Shown in pieces: positions 45,513 to 55,305 of a stretch of DNA of 64,000 bases. The stretch's first letter is position 1, and every line of letters starts with the position of its first letter. The position numbers and the translations under genes are program-made. This stretch comes from Hyphomicrobiales bacterium (GTDB taxonomy: Bacteria; Pseudomonadota; Alphaproteobacteria; Rhizobiales; Beijerinckiaceae). The stretch spans positions 62,001 to 126,000 of the forward strand of contig UBZM01000002.1 of NCBI GenBank assembly GCA_900470095.1, written 5' to 3'. The notes below the pieces were generated by a model. It did not search any database. It saw nothing but the letters and a program-made list of their open reading frames with translations, and was not told the DNA's origin.

Positions 45513-46456
45513 CTCAGAATCTTCTCATTCTCGGCGCGTCCGGCTTTCTCGGAACCCATCTCGTGGCGACCTGCCGGCGGGAGGGGCGGCCATTTCTGGC
45601 GGCCAGGCGCAAGGGCGCATCAGCCGGCATTGCGGCCGACATACCGCATGCCGAGGTCGACCTCTTTGATGAGGGCAATTGGGCCCAGCTTATTGCCAGC
45701 CACCGGATCAACGCCATCATCAATCTTGCAGCCTCAGGTGTTGCGCCCACGGACCGCGACCCACTCACCATGCAGCGCGTCAATGTCGACTTGCCGGCCA
45801 CGCTGGCCCGGGCGGCTGCCGGGCACGCAATCCTAGTCAATGCCGGCAGCTGTTCCGAATACGCCCCCCCAGCATCGGGCGAGCCGATCGACGAGGATGC
45901 ACCACTCGAGACGGGGAAGCTCTACGGCTCCTCGAAAGCCGCAGGCGGGCTGATGAGCATGGCTACGGCGACAGCGCTTGATGTGCCTATGCGCCATCTG
46001 CGCTTTTTCAACATTTTTGGGCCCGGAGAAGCGGCCCATCGGCTGCTCCCCAGTCTTCTCACCGCTGAACGCGAAGGCACCCGGGCGGCACTTTCGTCGG
46101 GTGCTCAGATTCGCGATTTCATCCATGTCGACGACGCTGTCAGCGCAATTCTCCGCGCAGCGGAGCGCCTGGGCTCCGGGATCGCAAGCGGCGCTGCGGC
46201 TTTGAATGTTTGTTCGGGCGTCGGCACGAGCGTCCGAACCTTTGCCGAGACCGCAGCCAGAACCCTGGGCTTGCCGGCAGAATATCTTGGCTTTGGCGAC
46301 ATCCCGATGCGGCCCGACGATATTCCCTATCTCGTGGGCGATCCGACTAGGATGCGTTCCGACCTTGATTGGGAACCGGCTTTTAATAGCGCCAGCGGAA
46401 TAACAGCTTCCATCATCGCAATGAGCGGCGCACATCGCCTGGAGGAAAGAACGTGA
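45509..46456 (+). CDS. NAD(P)-dependent epimerase/reductase (SDR), probably acting on the CDP-sugar
   Basis: A 315-residue extended SDR with GASGFLGTHLV, INLAASGVAPTDRDP, NAGSCSEYAPP, KLYGSSKAAGG (Tyr-x3-Lys) and HLRFFNIFGPGE. Its position between rfbG and rfbF and four-base overlaps on both sides point to the next step after CDP-4-keto-6-deoxyglucose, for example a 4-keto reductase of the CDP-abequose/CDP-paratose type. The exact product cannot be read because no 3-dehydrase (RfbH) is encoded in the window. GTG start fixed by the overlap. Confidence 0.8.
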   Translation: MTQNLLILGASGFLGTHLVATCRREGRPFLAARRKGASAGIAADIPHAEVDLFDEGNWAQLIASHRINAIINLAASGVAPTDRDPLTMQRVNVDLPATLARAAAGHAILVNAGSCSEYAPPASGEPIDEDAPLETGKLYGSSKAAGGLMSMATATALDVPMRHLRFFNIFGPGEAAHRLLPSLLTAEREGTRAALSSGAQIRDFIHVDDAVSAILRAAERLGSGIASGAAALNVCSGVGTSVRTFAETAARTLGLPAEYLGFGDIPMRPDDIPYLVGDPTRMRSDLDWEPAFNSASGITASIIAMSGAHRLEERT

Positions 46457-47220
46457 AAGTTGTGATTCTCGCCGGCGGCTTCGGTACGCGGCTTTCTGAA
46501 GAAACCGATATCCGCCCAAAGCCGCTGGTCGAAATCGGCGGAAAGCCGATTCTCTGGCATATCATGAAAATCTACGCGGCCGCCGGCCTGACGGATTTCA
46601 TTATTTGTTGCGGCTATAAAGGGCAGATGATCAAGAACTACTTCGTGAATTATTTCACGGAGAATTACGATATTACCGTAGACCTCGGCTCCAACAGCGT
46701 CGATTTCATCGGAAACCCCAGCGAAAAATGGAAAGTTACGCTGATCGATACCGGTCCGATGACGATGACCGGCGGACGTCTGAAGCGCGTGTCTCACCTT
46801 CTCGGTGGCGAGACCTTCTGCATGACTTATGGCGACGGCGTTGCAGATATCGACATCAAGCGCGTCATTGCTCATCATCGCGCTGAAGGGCGCCAGGCAA
46901 CGGTGACCGCTGTTCCCTCGCCGGGCCGGTTTGGCGTGCTCGAACTCGGCGGAGGCGTCGTGTCGGAGTTTCGTGAAAAGCCTGCCAATGAAATGGGCTG
47001 GATCAATGGCGGCTTCTTCGTTCTCGAACCGGAGACAATCGACCTCATCGCCAACGACGCGACAACCTGGGAACGCGAACCACTGGAGCAACTCGCGGCC
47101 AAGGACCAACTCGCCGCCTACCGCCACACCGGTTTCTGGCGCCCAATGGACACGCTGCGCGACAAGCGCGAGCTCGAGCAGATGTGGGCCACCGAAGCTG
47201 CGCCCTGGAAACTCTGGTAG
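46453..47220 (+). CDS. rfbF: Glucose-1-phosphate cytidylyltransferase
   Basis: The 255-residue nucleotidyltransferase makes CDP-glucose from CTP and glucose 1-phosphate. LAGGFGTRLSEETDIRPKPL is the nucleotide-binding start with the RfbF-specific SEET insertion, followed by IGGKPILWHIMKIY, the KNYFVNYF segment, MTYGDGVADIDI and GWINGGFFVLEPE. The length matches the family. GTG start overlapping the preceding gene by four bases. It is the last gene of this tightly coupled block; about 300 bases separate it from gmd. Confidence 0.95.
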   Translation: MKVVILAGGFGTRLSEETDIRPKPLVEIGGKPILWHIMKIYAAAGLTDFIICCGYKGQMIKNYFVNYFTENYDITVDLGSNSVDFIGNPSEKWKVTLIDTGPMTMTGGRLKRVSHLLGGETFCMTYGDGVADIDIKRVIAHHRAEGRQATVTAVPSPGRFGVLELGGGVVSEFREKPANEMGWINGGFFVLEPETIDLIANDATTWEREPLEQLAAKDQLAAYRHTGFWRPMDTLRDKRELEQMWATEAAPWKLW

Positions 47221-47529
47221 CAACGAGCCCCAGGTCAGCAGCGCCTTGCATGGACGCCACCACGTCGCGAAGTATTGTGATGTTCAGGGCGCTGCTTCAA
47301 AATTTGGATCGCGATCAGCGCTCCGAGACGTGTGGCAAGAACCCTCGGATGCCGCGCGCAAGGCCTGACGCAATTGTTTGACTGACGCACGCGATTTGGG
47401 TTTGCACCATGCTGCGGCTTCGGCTACGGCCAACCTTTCGCGCAAGTTCCGCCACGCGCCGAAGGACCTGTCGCTCGCGACAAGGCCTCTCGTTATACTC
47501 AAGCGAGAGCTGTCTAGGGAATTACATTG
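47221..47529. other. Intergenic region between rfbF and gmd
   Basis: No gene, terminator or clear repeat was recognised in these 309 bases. It probably contains a promoter for gmd-fcl: an AGGGA about eleven bases before the gmd ATG is the only obvious signal. Confidence 0.4.
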
Positions 47530-48609
47530 ATGACGAGTGCTGAGACCAAAGGGCGCGTTGCGCTGATCACGGGCGTCACGGGTCAGGACGGCGCCTATCT
47601 CGCCGAACTCCTCCTGGCGAAGGGCTATGTTGTTCACGGCGTGAAGCGCCGCTCATCCTCCTTCAATACGCAGCGTATCGATCATCTCTACAGCGACCCT
47701 CACAAGGGAGACACCGCATTTCGCCTGCACTATGGCGATATGACGGATTCGACCAACCTCATTCGTCTCGTCCAGGACACTCAACCTGACGAAATCTATA
47801 ATCTCGCGGCCCAGAGCCACGTCGCAGTAAGCTTCGAAAGCCCGGAATACACCGCCAACGCCGACGGAATTGGCGTGCTGCGCCTGCTTGAAGCGGTGCG
47901 CATTCTCGGCATGGAGAAAAAGACGCGCTTCTATCAAGCGTCGACGTCCGAACTCTACGGCTTGGTTCAAGAAACGCCGCAGAGGGAGCGCACCCCCTTC
48001 TATCCGCGTTCACCCTACGCCGCAGCCAAGCTCTACGGCTACTGGATCACGGTCAATTACCGCGAAGCCTATGGAATGCATGCTTCGAACGGTATTCTCT
48101 TCAACCACGAAAGCCCGATCCGCGGTGAAACCTTCGTGACCCGCAAGATCACCCGCGCGGTGGCCCGCATTGAGGCGGGCCTCGAGGACTGCCTCTATCT
48201 CGGCAATCTCGATGCTCAGCGCGATTGGGGCCATGCGAAGGACTACGTGCGCGGCATGTGGATGATCGTGCAGGCCGAGCAAGCAGACGATTTCGTGCTC
48301 GCCACCGGCGTGACCAGGACCGTGCGAGAGTTCGTCGAGCTGGCGTTCTCGGAACTCGGCCGCAAGATCGAATGGCGCGGCACGGGCATCGAGGAGACCG
48401 GTGTCGATGTCAAAACCGGCCGGACGGTGGTGTGCATCGACCCACGTTACTTTCGACCGACCGAGGTGGAGCTCCTGATTGGCGATCCAGCCAAGGCGCG
48501 CGAGCAGCTGGGTTGGGAGCCCGAGATTTCGTTTGCCGAACTCATCGGTGAAATGGTTTCAAGCGATTTTGCCGCCGCCTGCAGGGAGCGCGATCATGGC
48601 ATCGGCTAA
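47530..48609 (+). CDS. gmd: GDP-mannose 4,6-dehydratase
   Basis: The 359-residue SDR enzyme converts GDP-D-mannose to GDP-4-keto-6-deoxymannose. [55 protein letters not shown] and [12 protein letters not shown] (Tyr-x3-Lys) are hallmark segments, as is [19 protein letters not shown] (47527) and ATG (47530) are adjacent; ATG is taken. The next gene, fcl, begins 14 bases before this gene ends, so the two are coupled. Substrate-supplying manB/manC are not in the window. Confidence 0.97.
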   Translation: MTSAETKGRVALITGVTGQDGAYLAELLLAKGYVVHGVKRRSSSFNTQRIDHLYSDPHKGDTAFRLHYGDMTDSTNLIRLVQDTQPDEIYNLAAQSHVAVSFESPEYTANADGIGVLRLLEAVRILGMEKKTRFYQASTSELYGLVQETPQRERTPFYPRSPYAAAKLYGYWITVNYREAYGMHASNGILFNHESPIRGETFVTRKITRAVARIEAGLEDCLYLGNLDAQRDWGHAKDYVRGMWMIVQAEQADDFVLATGVTRTVREFVELAFSELGRKIEWRGTGIEETGVDVKTGRTVVCIDPRYFRPTEVELLIGDPAKAREQLGWEPEISFAELIGEMVSSDFAAACRERDHGIG

Positions 48610-49549
48610 CTACGCACTCGCGGGAAAGCGCGTTTACGTCCCGGGCCATAACGGCATGGTCGGCGGCGCAATCGCGCGTCGCCTGGCGTCGAAGGGATGC
48701 GACATTCTGACGACCGAGCGTTCAGAGGTCGATTTGCGCGACCAGGCTGCAGTCGAGGCCTGGTTCAAGAGCAACAAGCCTCAAGCCGTGTTCTTGGCCG
48801 CCGCCAAAGTGGGCGGAATCCACGCCAATAACGTCTATCGCGCAGATTTCATCTACGACAATTTGTCGATCGCACTGAACATAATCCATGCCGCTCATCG
48901 GCACGAGGCGGAGAAACTCATGTTTCTCGGCTCCTCCTGCATCTACCCAAAGCATGCCCATCAACCGATGGATGAAGGGCAGCTATTGCAAGGGCCGCTC
49001 GAGCCGACCAATGAGCCTTACGCAATTGCCAAGATCGCCGGCCTCAAGCTGGCCGAGAGCTATCGGCGCCAGTACGGCCGTGATTTCATCAGCGTCATGC
49101 CCACGAATCTCTATGGGCCCGGCGACAACTATCACCCCGAGAACAGCCACGTGGCAGCTGCGCTCCTGCGGCGCTTTCATGAGGCGAAGCTCACCAGTGC
49201 GCGAGAAGTCGTCGTATGGGGGACGGGCACGCCCCGCCGCGAATTTCTTTACGTAGAGGATCTCGCAGATGCCTGCGTCCATCTGATGGAAACCTACTCG
49301 GCCGACGAACCGGTCAATATCGGTACGGGCGAGGATGTGACGATCAAGGAACTGGCGGAGCAGGTGGCGCAGACTGTTGGCTATGGCGGAGATATTGTCT
49401 TTGACCGCAGCAAGCCCGATGGTACTCCGCGCAAGCTCCTGGATGTGTCCCGCTTGAAGAAACACGGCTGGAGCGCAAGAACGCCTCTCGCCGATGGCCT
49501 CAAGCTGACTTACGCTTCGTTCCTCCACAGCGTGCACCGTTCGGCCTGA
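48596..49549 (+). CDS. fcl: GDP-L-fucose synthase
   Basis: The 317-residue epimerase/reductase completes GDP-L-fucose synthesis from the Gmd product. [16 protein letters not shown] is the NADP-binding motif with the Fcl-type wording, [32 protein letters not shown] (Tyr-x3-Lys) and [14 protein letters not shown] are diagnostic. The ATG at 48596 lies within the end of gmd. The product feeds the GT11 fucosyltransferase at 39928. Confidence 0.96.
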   Translation: MASANYALAGKRVYVPGHNGMVGGAIARRLASKGCDILTTERSEVDLRDQAAVEAWFKSNKPQAVFLAAAKVGGIHANNVYRADFIYDNLSIALNIIHAAHRHEAEKLMFLGSSCIYPKHAHQPMDEGQLLQGPLEPTNEPYAIAKIAGLKLAESYRRQYGRDFISVMPTNLYGPGDNYHPENSHVAAALLRRFHEAKLTSAREVVVWGTGTPRREFLYVEDLADACVHLMETYSADEPVNIGTGEDVTIKELAEQVAQTVGYGGDIVFDRSKPDGTPRKLLDVSRLKKHGWSARTPLADGLKLTYASFLHSVHRSA

Positions 49550-49583
49550 CCCCGCACCGCAGGGAAGCGACAAGAAGGTACGG

Positions 49584-51794
49584 ATGCTTTCTCATGCAAA
49601 ACGGTTCGCATATGGCGCCGTTTCGAAGTTCCTCCGTGCTCTGATCCGGCTAACGGCCACACGGTCTCCGCGCTTGCGGGGTCCGCTGCACTATCTCGAC
49701 ACCCTCGTAAGCCAGGGGCGCTATGGTGAGTTTAATGCGCTCATCGCCCACGGCATCGGCAGGTTGGCCGGCAAGCTCCGTCCTGGGCCGGCTGGAGGCG
49801 CGGATCGGGGCAAACAGCATGCATTCAGAGCCATTAGGATCGATGCAGCAACGCGGCGTCTGTCGATCGACGGGAAGCCGATCGAGAAGGACTACATCTA
49901 TTCCTTTCCAGACTCCGGAGCCAAAACGCTAGTCTCCATCATTATTACGTGTCGTAATCACGGCGAATACCTGCCGGATACGCTTGTCGCGGCAAGGGCG
50001 CAAACGCTGGTCTCTCGGGATATCATCATCATAGACGATGGATCAACGGAACCAGAGACAGTTGGACTACTTGATAGATTTCGAACAGAAAATGATCTGA
50101 TCGTATTGCGGCAAGCTGAGCAGGACATACCAAACGTCCGCGATATTGGCATTCGTCAGGCACAAGGCGAATTCATCTGCTGCCTTGATGCCGGCGATCT
50201 GATTGACCCGACTTATCTCGAATGCGCCATCGCACGACTGCTGGCGGACCGCTCTACAGGCTTCGTCTACCCCTATGTCCGCGTTCTCGGTGAAGCAGTA
50301 GAGGTGCGGCACACGGAAGATTTCGACATTGATCGCGCGATACTCGGCAACTTTACTGCCGTGTCTGCAGTATTCCGGCGAGACGACTGGGACCAGATCG
50401 GCGCCTGTTCGGCAGGAATGCGCGATCCTTCCGAGGATCGGGCGTTCTGGGTAAGGCTTGCGAGCCTCGGTCGGCGCGGCCATGTGATCCAACGCCCCCT
50501 AGTCGCTCATCGGCGTCCCGATCGCACCCTGACAAATGACGCGAAGGAAATGCATGAGGAGTTGCCCTCCCCTACGCCGGCGTTCATTCCGCGTGCCTTT
50601 GCCGAGCCCAGCTTCCGGCAACTTCTGAAGCGCATTGCGCCGCCCGAAAGGCCCGATGCAAACCCGTTCACAAAGCTCAAGCAAGCCATCGCTCGGCCTG
50701 AGAAGCCCGGCCTTCTTGTCGTAGTACCCTGGCTGCGGCGCGGGGGAGCCGAGGTACTCCTGCTATCCCTGCTCAGAGGGCTAAGCCAACAATGGCACAT
50801 CGTATTAGCCACGACCGAAGATGATCCGCACCTCATGCACGATGAGTTCGCCGCTGTGGTGCCGGAGATATTTCACCTGACCGCCATATTGGAGCAGGCG
50901 GATCGCACAGCATTTCTTGCCTACCTCGTCGACACACGCGCAGTTACCCATTGCTTGTCGAGCCAGTCCGCATGGCATCTGGCCCAACTACCGGAGCTCA
51001 AGAAACAATTCCCACATCTGCGCACCGCGAATATCCTGCATAATCACGTACCGGATCGGGTTTTTAGAGCGGCGCTCGGCGCGGGGAGTGCACTCGACCG
51101 TCATCTCGCCGTGTCGGGCGCTGTCGTAGATACCTTGAAAGCCTCCGGTATCCCCGAAACACGCATCAAGGAAATCGCCAATGGCATTGATGTCGAGCCA
51201 GGTGCCGGCGCAGCAAAACACCGCTCGGCCACCCGCGCAGAGCTTGGCGTGCCGGACGATGCTCGATTGCTGCTCTGGGTAGGCCGCTTTGGTGAGGAAA
51301 AGCGCCCCGGCCTCTTCGTCGAGATCGTCGCCTCTCTCTCGGCCGATCCATCGCTTCAGGCCATCATGGCGGGAGAGGGCCCCTTGGAAGCATCGGTCGA
51401 TTCAGCCATTCGACATTTCGGGATGGCGACGCGGATCCAACGGTTGGGCCATCGTGACCGGGGCGAAATCACACGACTGATGGCCGCGGCGGACATCCTG
51501 GTCCTGACCTCTACCGTTGAAGGCATGCCCTTGACGGTCCTTGAAGCGCTTGCCGCGGGTTGCCCCGTCGCGTCCGTCGATGTCGGCGACGTGGCTCGCG
51601 TGATCAAGCCTGGCTTCAACGGCATCCTGATGGAACCGTCGCGCGCCCTTGATCTTGCATCTGCGATAGAGGCAGCGTGGCCCATTCTGACCGGAGAGGC
51701 CGCCAGAGCCGCCATCCGCAAGGATTTCTCGACGAGGTCCCATACGGAGCCAGCGATGGTGCGCGCCTATTCCGAGGCCCTGGCCGCGCTTTAG
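49584..51794 (+). CDS. Two-domain glycosyltransferase, GT2 plus GT4
   Basis: The 736-residue protein fuses two enzymes. After a basic start (residues 1-100) a GT-A/GT2 domain spans about 110-340 (LVSIIITCRNHGEYLPDTL, IIIDDGSTEP, FICCLDAGDLIDPTYLE, EDRAFWVRLASLG). A GT-B/GT4 domain spans about 370-735 (GLLVVVPWLRRGGAEVLLLSL, LLLWVGRFGEEKRPGLFVE, LVLTSTVEGMPLTVLEALAAGCPVA). Two separate active sites suggest it adds two successive sugars or polymerises a disaccharide repeat. It follows fcl by 34 bases and ends the plus-strand block; the following gene is convergent 14 bases away. Confidence 0.9.
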   Translation: MLSHAKRFAYGAVSKFLRALIRLTATRSPRLRGPLHYLDTLVSQGRYGEFNALIAHGIGRLAGKLRPGPAGGADRGKQHAFRAIRIDAATRRLSIDGKPIEKDYIYSFPDSGAKTLVSIIITCRNHGEYLPDTLVAARAQTLVSRDIIIIDDGSTEPETVGLLDRFRTENDLIVLRQAEQDIPNVRDIGIRQAQGEFICCLDAGDLIDPTYLECAIARLLADRSTGFVYPYVRVLGEAVEVRHTEDFDIDRAILGNFTAVSAVFRRDDWDQIGACSAGMRDPSEDRAFWVRLASLGRRGHVIQRPLVAHRRPDRTLTNDAKEMHEELPSPTPAFIPRAFAEPSFRQLLKRIAPPERPDANPFTKLKQAIARPEKPGLLVVVPWLRRGGAEVLLLSLLRGLSQQWHIVLATTEDDPHLMHDEFAAVVPEIFHLTAILEQADRTAFLAYLVDTRAVTHCLSSQSAWHLAQLPELKKQFPHLRTANILHNHVPDRVFRAALGAGSALDRHLAVSGAVVDTLKASGIPETRIKEIANGIDVEPGAGAAKHRSATRAELGVPDDARLLLWVGRFGEEKRPGLFVEIVASLSADPSLQAIMAGEGPLEASVDSAIRHFGMATRIQRLGHRDRGEITRLMAAADILVLTSTVEGMPLTVLEALAAGCPVASVDVGDVARVIKPGFNGILMEPSRALDLASAIEAAWPILTGEAARAAIRKDFSTRSHTEPAMVRAYSEALAAL

Positions 51795-51808
51795 AAATAT
51801 CGCTCGGT

Positions 51809-52918
51809 TCAATCGAGCGCCTTGATCATGAGGTCGACGAATCGTTCTGAAGAATGCGCGTCACGTCTCGCAGCGATTGTGCGCCCGATGTACCGATAAA
51901 GCTCGGGATCATCCATCACCCGGCAAAGCGCATCGCCAAAGGCTGTCGCATCGACAGCTCGAGCAAGAACGCCGGTTTCACCATCTTCGATCTGTTCCCG
52001 CAGGCCACCGACGGGCGTCGCCACGACCGGCATGGCAGCTCCCAAGGCCATCGCAGCAATCCCCGATTGGCTCGCCTCGACATGGGAAAGCATCAACAGA
52101 TGATGCAAAGATAGTGCTTTTGCCATCTCCTCGTCGCCGACCCAGCGATTGATGATATTTGCCCCCATCGCTGTCAGCTCGGCCTGCTCCGCCGCGAGAT
52201 CTCCCTCGCCCATGACCGTAAGGGATATGCGCCGCCCTTGTGCGTTCAGGCGCTTCAACGCAGCGACGAGGAGAGGCAAGCCCTTGTAGGCCATGATGCG
52301 CCCGAGAAAGAGCACGCGCCAAGGCTCTCCCAAAGCCGGAGGTGGCAGATAAGACCGTGGCTCGCCGAGAACCGGGTGGAATAGCGTGACGTTGCGCGAC
52401 GGATCGAGTCGACCAGCCTCGATGGCGTGTCTGGCGACAGAATCGCTCAGCGTGAAAACCTGGTCTGCAACAGCAATATCGCGCATGAGCAGGGGATGGG
52501 CCAGACCACGGTGGTCTCCCGGATGCCGCTGGGCATCGTGCAAGATAGTACAGTAGCGTGCCCCGGCAGCACGCAAGGCCGGCGCGATAGCCCACGACCA
52601 GACATGAGGCATCAGGGTTACAACATGCGTGATCCCCTCTTGCTTCACGCGCTGTGCGAGTTCCCGGCCAATCGAGCGCGCACGCCAGAACTGAAGCGCG
52701 CCAAGGCCGCGACGGAATGTATCAACGGGGATAAGACGCTCGCCCAAGTCGGCGAACTGCGCAAAATCGACGTTCTCACGAGAGACCGCAAGAAGTGCCT
52801 TGTGATCCGCGCGCTGAAGGAAGGCTCTAGTGATGGCAGAGGTGAAAGGAAACAATCCTTGCCGGCCAAGATAGATCAGCAGCACGGTCTTGGTTTGGGA
52901 AGCGACCCTCATGCGCAT
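51809..52918 (-). CDS. GT4-family glycosyltransferase
   Basis: A 369-residue GT-B enzyme. The N-terminal domain includes VVTLMPHVWSWAIAPALR and YCTILHDAQRHPGDHRGL; the donor-binding domain has WRVLFLGRIMAYKGLPLLV, LTVMGEGDL, INRWVGDEEMAKAL, MLSHVEASQSGIAAMALGAAMPVVATPVGGL, with an E-x-S-Q-S-G in place of the usual E-G-x-x-x-x-E. It is transcribed towards the big two-domain transferase and shares the strand with galE. The substrate is unknown. Confidence 0.87.
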   Translation of the reverse strand: MRMRVASQTKTVLLIYLGRQGLFPFTSAITRAFLQRADHKALLAVSRENVDFAQFADLGERLIPVDTFRRGLGALQFWRARSIGRELAQRVKQEGITHVVTLMPHVWSWAIAPALRAAGARYCTILHDAQRHPGDHRGLAHPLLMRDIAVADQVFTLSDSVARHAIEAGRLDPSRNVTLFHPVLGEPRSYLPPPALGEPWRVLFLGRIMAYKGLPLLVAALKRLNAQGRRISLTVMGEGDLAAEQAELTAMGANIINRWVGDEEMAKALSLHHLLMLSHVEASQSGIAAMALGAAMPVVATPVGGLREQIEDGETGVLARAVDATAFGDALCRVMDDPELYRYIGRTIAARRDAHSSERFVDLMIKALD

Positions 52919-53248
52919 CTCTTGAGCCTATGGATGTTTCACGTGCGGAAAGAGCCCGACCGTCGCATGCCGACGAAGCCGCGATGTATCATGCTGCCTT
53001 ATGCGAGATCGGGTTGCTAAGGAACCGATTGCCGCAAGTTTCCTCGTCCCTGTTCTGGACAACGCAATCGGTAAGCCTGCCCGCAATCCGGCATCTGTCT
53101 CGCTCCCGCAGGCGCCCCCTGCGAACCGGAACATTCCCGCGACGGGAAAGACCACCTCCCCGATCGACTGATCCATCTTCATCACAGATTGCTTGGCGCC
53201 GGGGAAATCCATTCCCCAGGGCTCGCCGCATGCGCTCTGCGCCTGCAA
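52919..53248. other. Gap between galE and the minus-strand GT4 gene
   Basis: These 330 bases contain open frames on several strands but none with recognisable sequence. A short inverted repeat, GGGGAA (53201-53206) and TTCCCC (53212-53217), lies about 32 bases after the galE stop and could mark the end of that transcript. Confidence 0.4.
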
Positions 53249-54271
53249 TCAATCCGGTTCGGAAAGTCCGCGCGCATTGGTGCTTTGCCAGCGCCAGGCA
53301 TCAGCACACATTTCCGAAAGCGTACGACGCGCCTTCCACCCGAGCAGTTGTTCCGCCTGTGATGGATCCGCCCAGCATTCGGCAACGTCACCCGGACGAC
53401 GATCGACAATCTCATAGGGGATCGTTCGACCGCTCGCACACTCGAACGCCCGAACCATCTCCAGGACCGATGAACCCTGACCGGTTCCGAGATTGATCGG
53501 GACGGCTCCGGACACGCGAGCAAGATAGTGAAGTGCCGCGGTATGGCCTTCCGCAAGGTCCATGACGTGGATGTAATCTCGAATTCCGGTGCCGTCCGGT
53601 GTCGGATAGTCGCCCCCAAAGACCGAGAGCACCTTCCGTTGGCCGGTAGCCACTTGTGCGACATAGGGCATCAGGTTGTTGGGTGTACCTTTCGGATCCT
53701 CGCCGATGAGCCCGCTTTCGTGGGCGCCGACTGGATTGAAATAGCGAAGCATCACGATCCGCCAGTTTGGATCCGCCCTCGCGCAATCTTCCAGGATCTG
53801 CTCTCCGAACAATTTGGTACGGCCATAGGGGTTCGTCGCGTGACGGGTCGCATTCTCACGTAATGGAATGCTCTCCGGCTCTCCATAGACAGTAGCAGAA
53901 GAGGAGAAAATCACTCTGAGCACACCGAAATGGTGCATTGCCGAAAGAAGATTAGTCATGCCGTTTATATTATTGTCATAATACTCAAGGGGTCTCGCGA
54001 CCGAATCCCCGACGGCCTTCAATGCGGCGAAATGTATGACCGCCGTAATCGAATGAGCCTCGAAGACCCGTTCGATATCAGAACGATTGCGGACATCACC
54101 CTCGAACAAAGCCAAGCGATGGCCGGTGATGCGTTGAATTCGCTCAGCTATATTGCGGTTTGAGTTCGAAAAATTATCGATGACGACAGGCTCAAATCCG
54201 GAGGCCAGCAACGATATGCAGCAATGCGCTCCAATATACCCTGCTCCACCGGTAACCAATATTTTCGTCAT
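53249..54271 (-). CDS. galE: UDP-glucose 4-epimerase
   Basis: The 340-residue SDR interconverts UDP-glucose and UDP-galactose. GGAGYIGAHCC is the NAD-binding motif, VIHFAALKAVGDSV, FSSSATVYGEP, NPYGRTKLFGEQIL (Tyr-x3-Lys) and the GIRDYIHVMDLAEGH, RRPGDVAECWADP segments are diagnostic of GalE. The ATG at 54271 is taken; a TTG two codons upstream has slightly better spacing to GGAG and cannot be excluded. It supplies UDP-galactose to the polysaccharide locus and closes it on the minus strand. The roughly 190 bases upstream hold no recognised feature. Confidence 0.94.
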   Translation of the reverse strand: MTKILVTGGAGYIGAHCCISLLASGFEPVVIDNFSNSNRNIAERIQRITGHRLALFEGDVRNRSDIERVFEAHSITAVIHFAALKAVGDSVARPLEYYDNNINGMTNLLSAMHHFGVLRVIFSSSATVYGEPESIPLRENATRHATNPYGRTKLFGEQILEDCARADPNWRIVMLRYFNPVGAHESGLIGEDPKGTPNNLMPYVAQVATGQRKVLSVFGGDYPTPDGTGIRDYIHVMDLAEGHTAALHYLARVSGAVPINLGTGQGSSVLEMVRAFECASGRTIPYEIVDRRPGDVAECWADPSQAEQLLGWKARRTLSEMCADAWRWQSTNARGLSEPD

Positions 54272-54463
54272 CCGCAATCGGCTCCACTATCAATCAAAGC
54301 CTTGGGAGCATTTGATTATCCCATGGCTGCCGTCCCGTGCGCGATGAACGCAAGCGGCAAGCGCAGCTACTTACAAGCCGACGCCGCCGTCAAGATAGTG
54401 CCGAATGCTGGCTTCAATGGCCCAAAATGCGTGCTCCGCTGGCCGAGCCCCATGCGGCAGGTG

Positions 54464-55180
54464 TCATGACCACCCCGACCGCCAGACCGCGAACTTCGCC
54501 TTAGTCTCCGCATTGGCCGGATAAAGTCCGAAAATGGTCTCGCCGGCGCGGACACGTTCTTCGACGAAATCTTCATAGGCCGTCTGCTCATAGGCCTCCT
54601 CAGCGATCTCATTGGCGAGATGGGCCGGGATCACGCAGACGCCCTCACCGTCCCCGACCACGATGTCACCGGGGAACACCGGCACATCGCCGCAACCGAT
54701 CGGCACGTTGATATCGGCCGCGTGGTGGCGGATCAGATTGGTGGGGGCACTCGGCCGGTTGTGAAAGGCCGGGAATGGCATCTGGGCGATGTCGGGCGAA
54801 TCCCGGAAGCCGCCATCAGTGACGACGCCGGCAACGCCCCGCTGCATCAACCGCGAGACCAGAATGCCGCCAGCCGACGCCGCACGCGCATCTTTGCGGC
54901 TGTCGATCACCATGACATGGCCGGGCGGACAGGCCTCGACCGCTTTGCGCTGCGGATGCTCGATATCGGCGAAGACGCCGAGATGGTCGAGATCCTCGCG
55001 CGCCGGGATGTAGCGCAACGTATAGGCCTCGCCGACCATCCGAGGTGCCGCGGTTCCGAGCGGCCGCACGTCCTGGATGAAAACATTGCGGAAGCCACGC
55101 TTGAACAAAGCAGTCGTCAGCGTAGCGCTGGAGACGCGCTTCAGCCTTTCGCGATTTTCAGGGGTCAGCACAGACGTCAT
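54464..55180 (-). CDS. RraA-like / HMG-aldolase-family protein
   Basis: The 238-residue protein belongs to the RraA/4-hydroxy-4-methyl-2-oxoglutarate aldolase fold: GEAYTLRYIP, VMVIDSRKDARAASAGGIL, GVAGVVTDGGFRDSPDI (the D-G-x-x-R-D divalent-metal motif) and IVVGDGEGVCVIPAHLANEI. Despite the RNase-regulator name, most such bacterial proteins are aldolases or decarboxylases of short keto acids. In this locus, next to pentonate dehydratase and keto-deoxy-acid genes, a role in sugar-acid breakdown is more likely. The ATG at 55180 is preferred over a GTG at 55201. It lies after the TctC gene on the same strand. Confidence 0.82.
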   Translation of the reverse strand: MTSVLTPENRERLKRVSSATLTTALFKRGFRNVFIQDVRPLGTAAPRMVGEAYTLRYIPAREDLDHLGVFADIEHPQRKAVEACPPGHVMVIDSRKDARAASAGGILVSRLMQRGVAGVVTDGGFRDSPDIAQMPFPAFHNRPSAPTNLIRHHAADINVPIGCGDVPVFPGDIVVGDGEGVCVIPAHLANEIAEEAYEQTAYEDFVEERVRAGETIFGLYPANAETKAKFAVWRSGWS

Positions 55181-55305
55181 CAGAAGGTGATCCTCATTCA
55201 CTCAAAGGAGGCGGCATACGACGCAGTTGATCGCCGCCCCGGGTCGCACCGCACCGCCGCGCAGCCCCGGGTTGGCGCCCTTGCTCAGAACACGGCGATC
55301 GCGAT

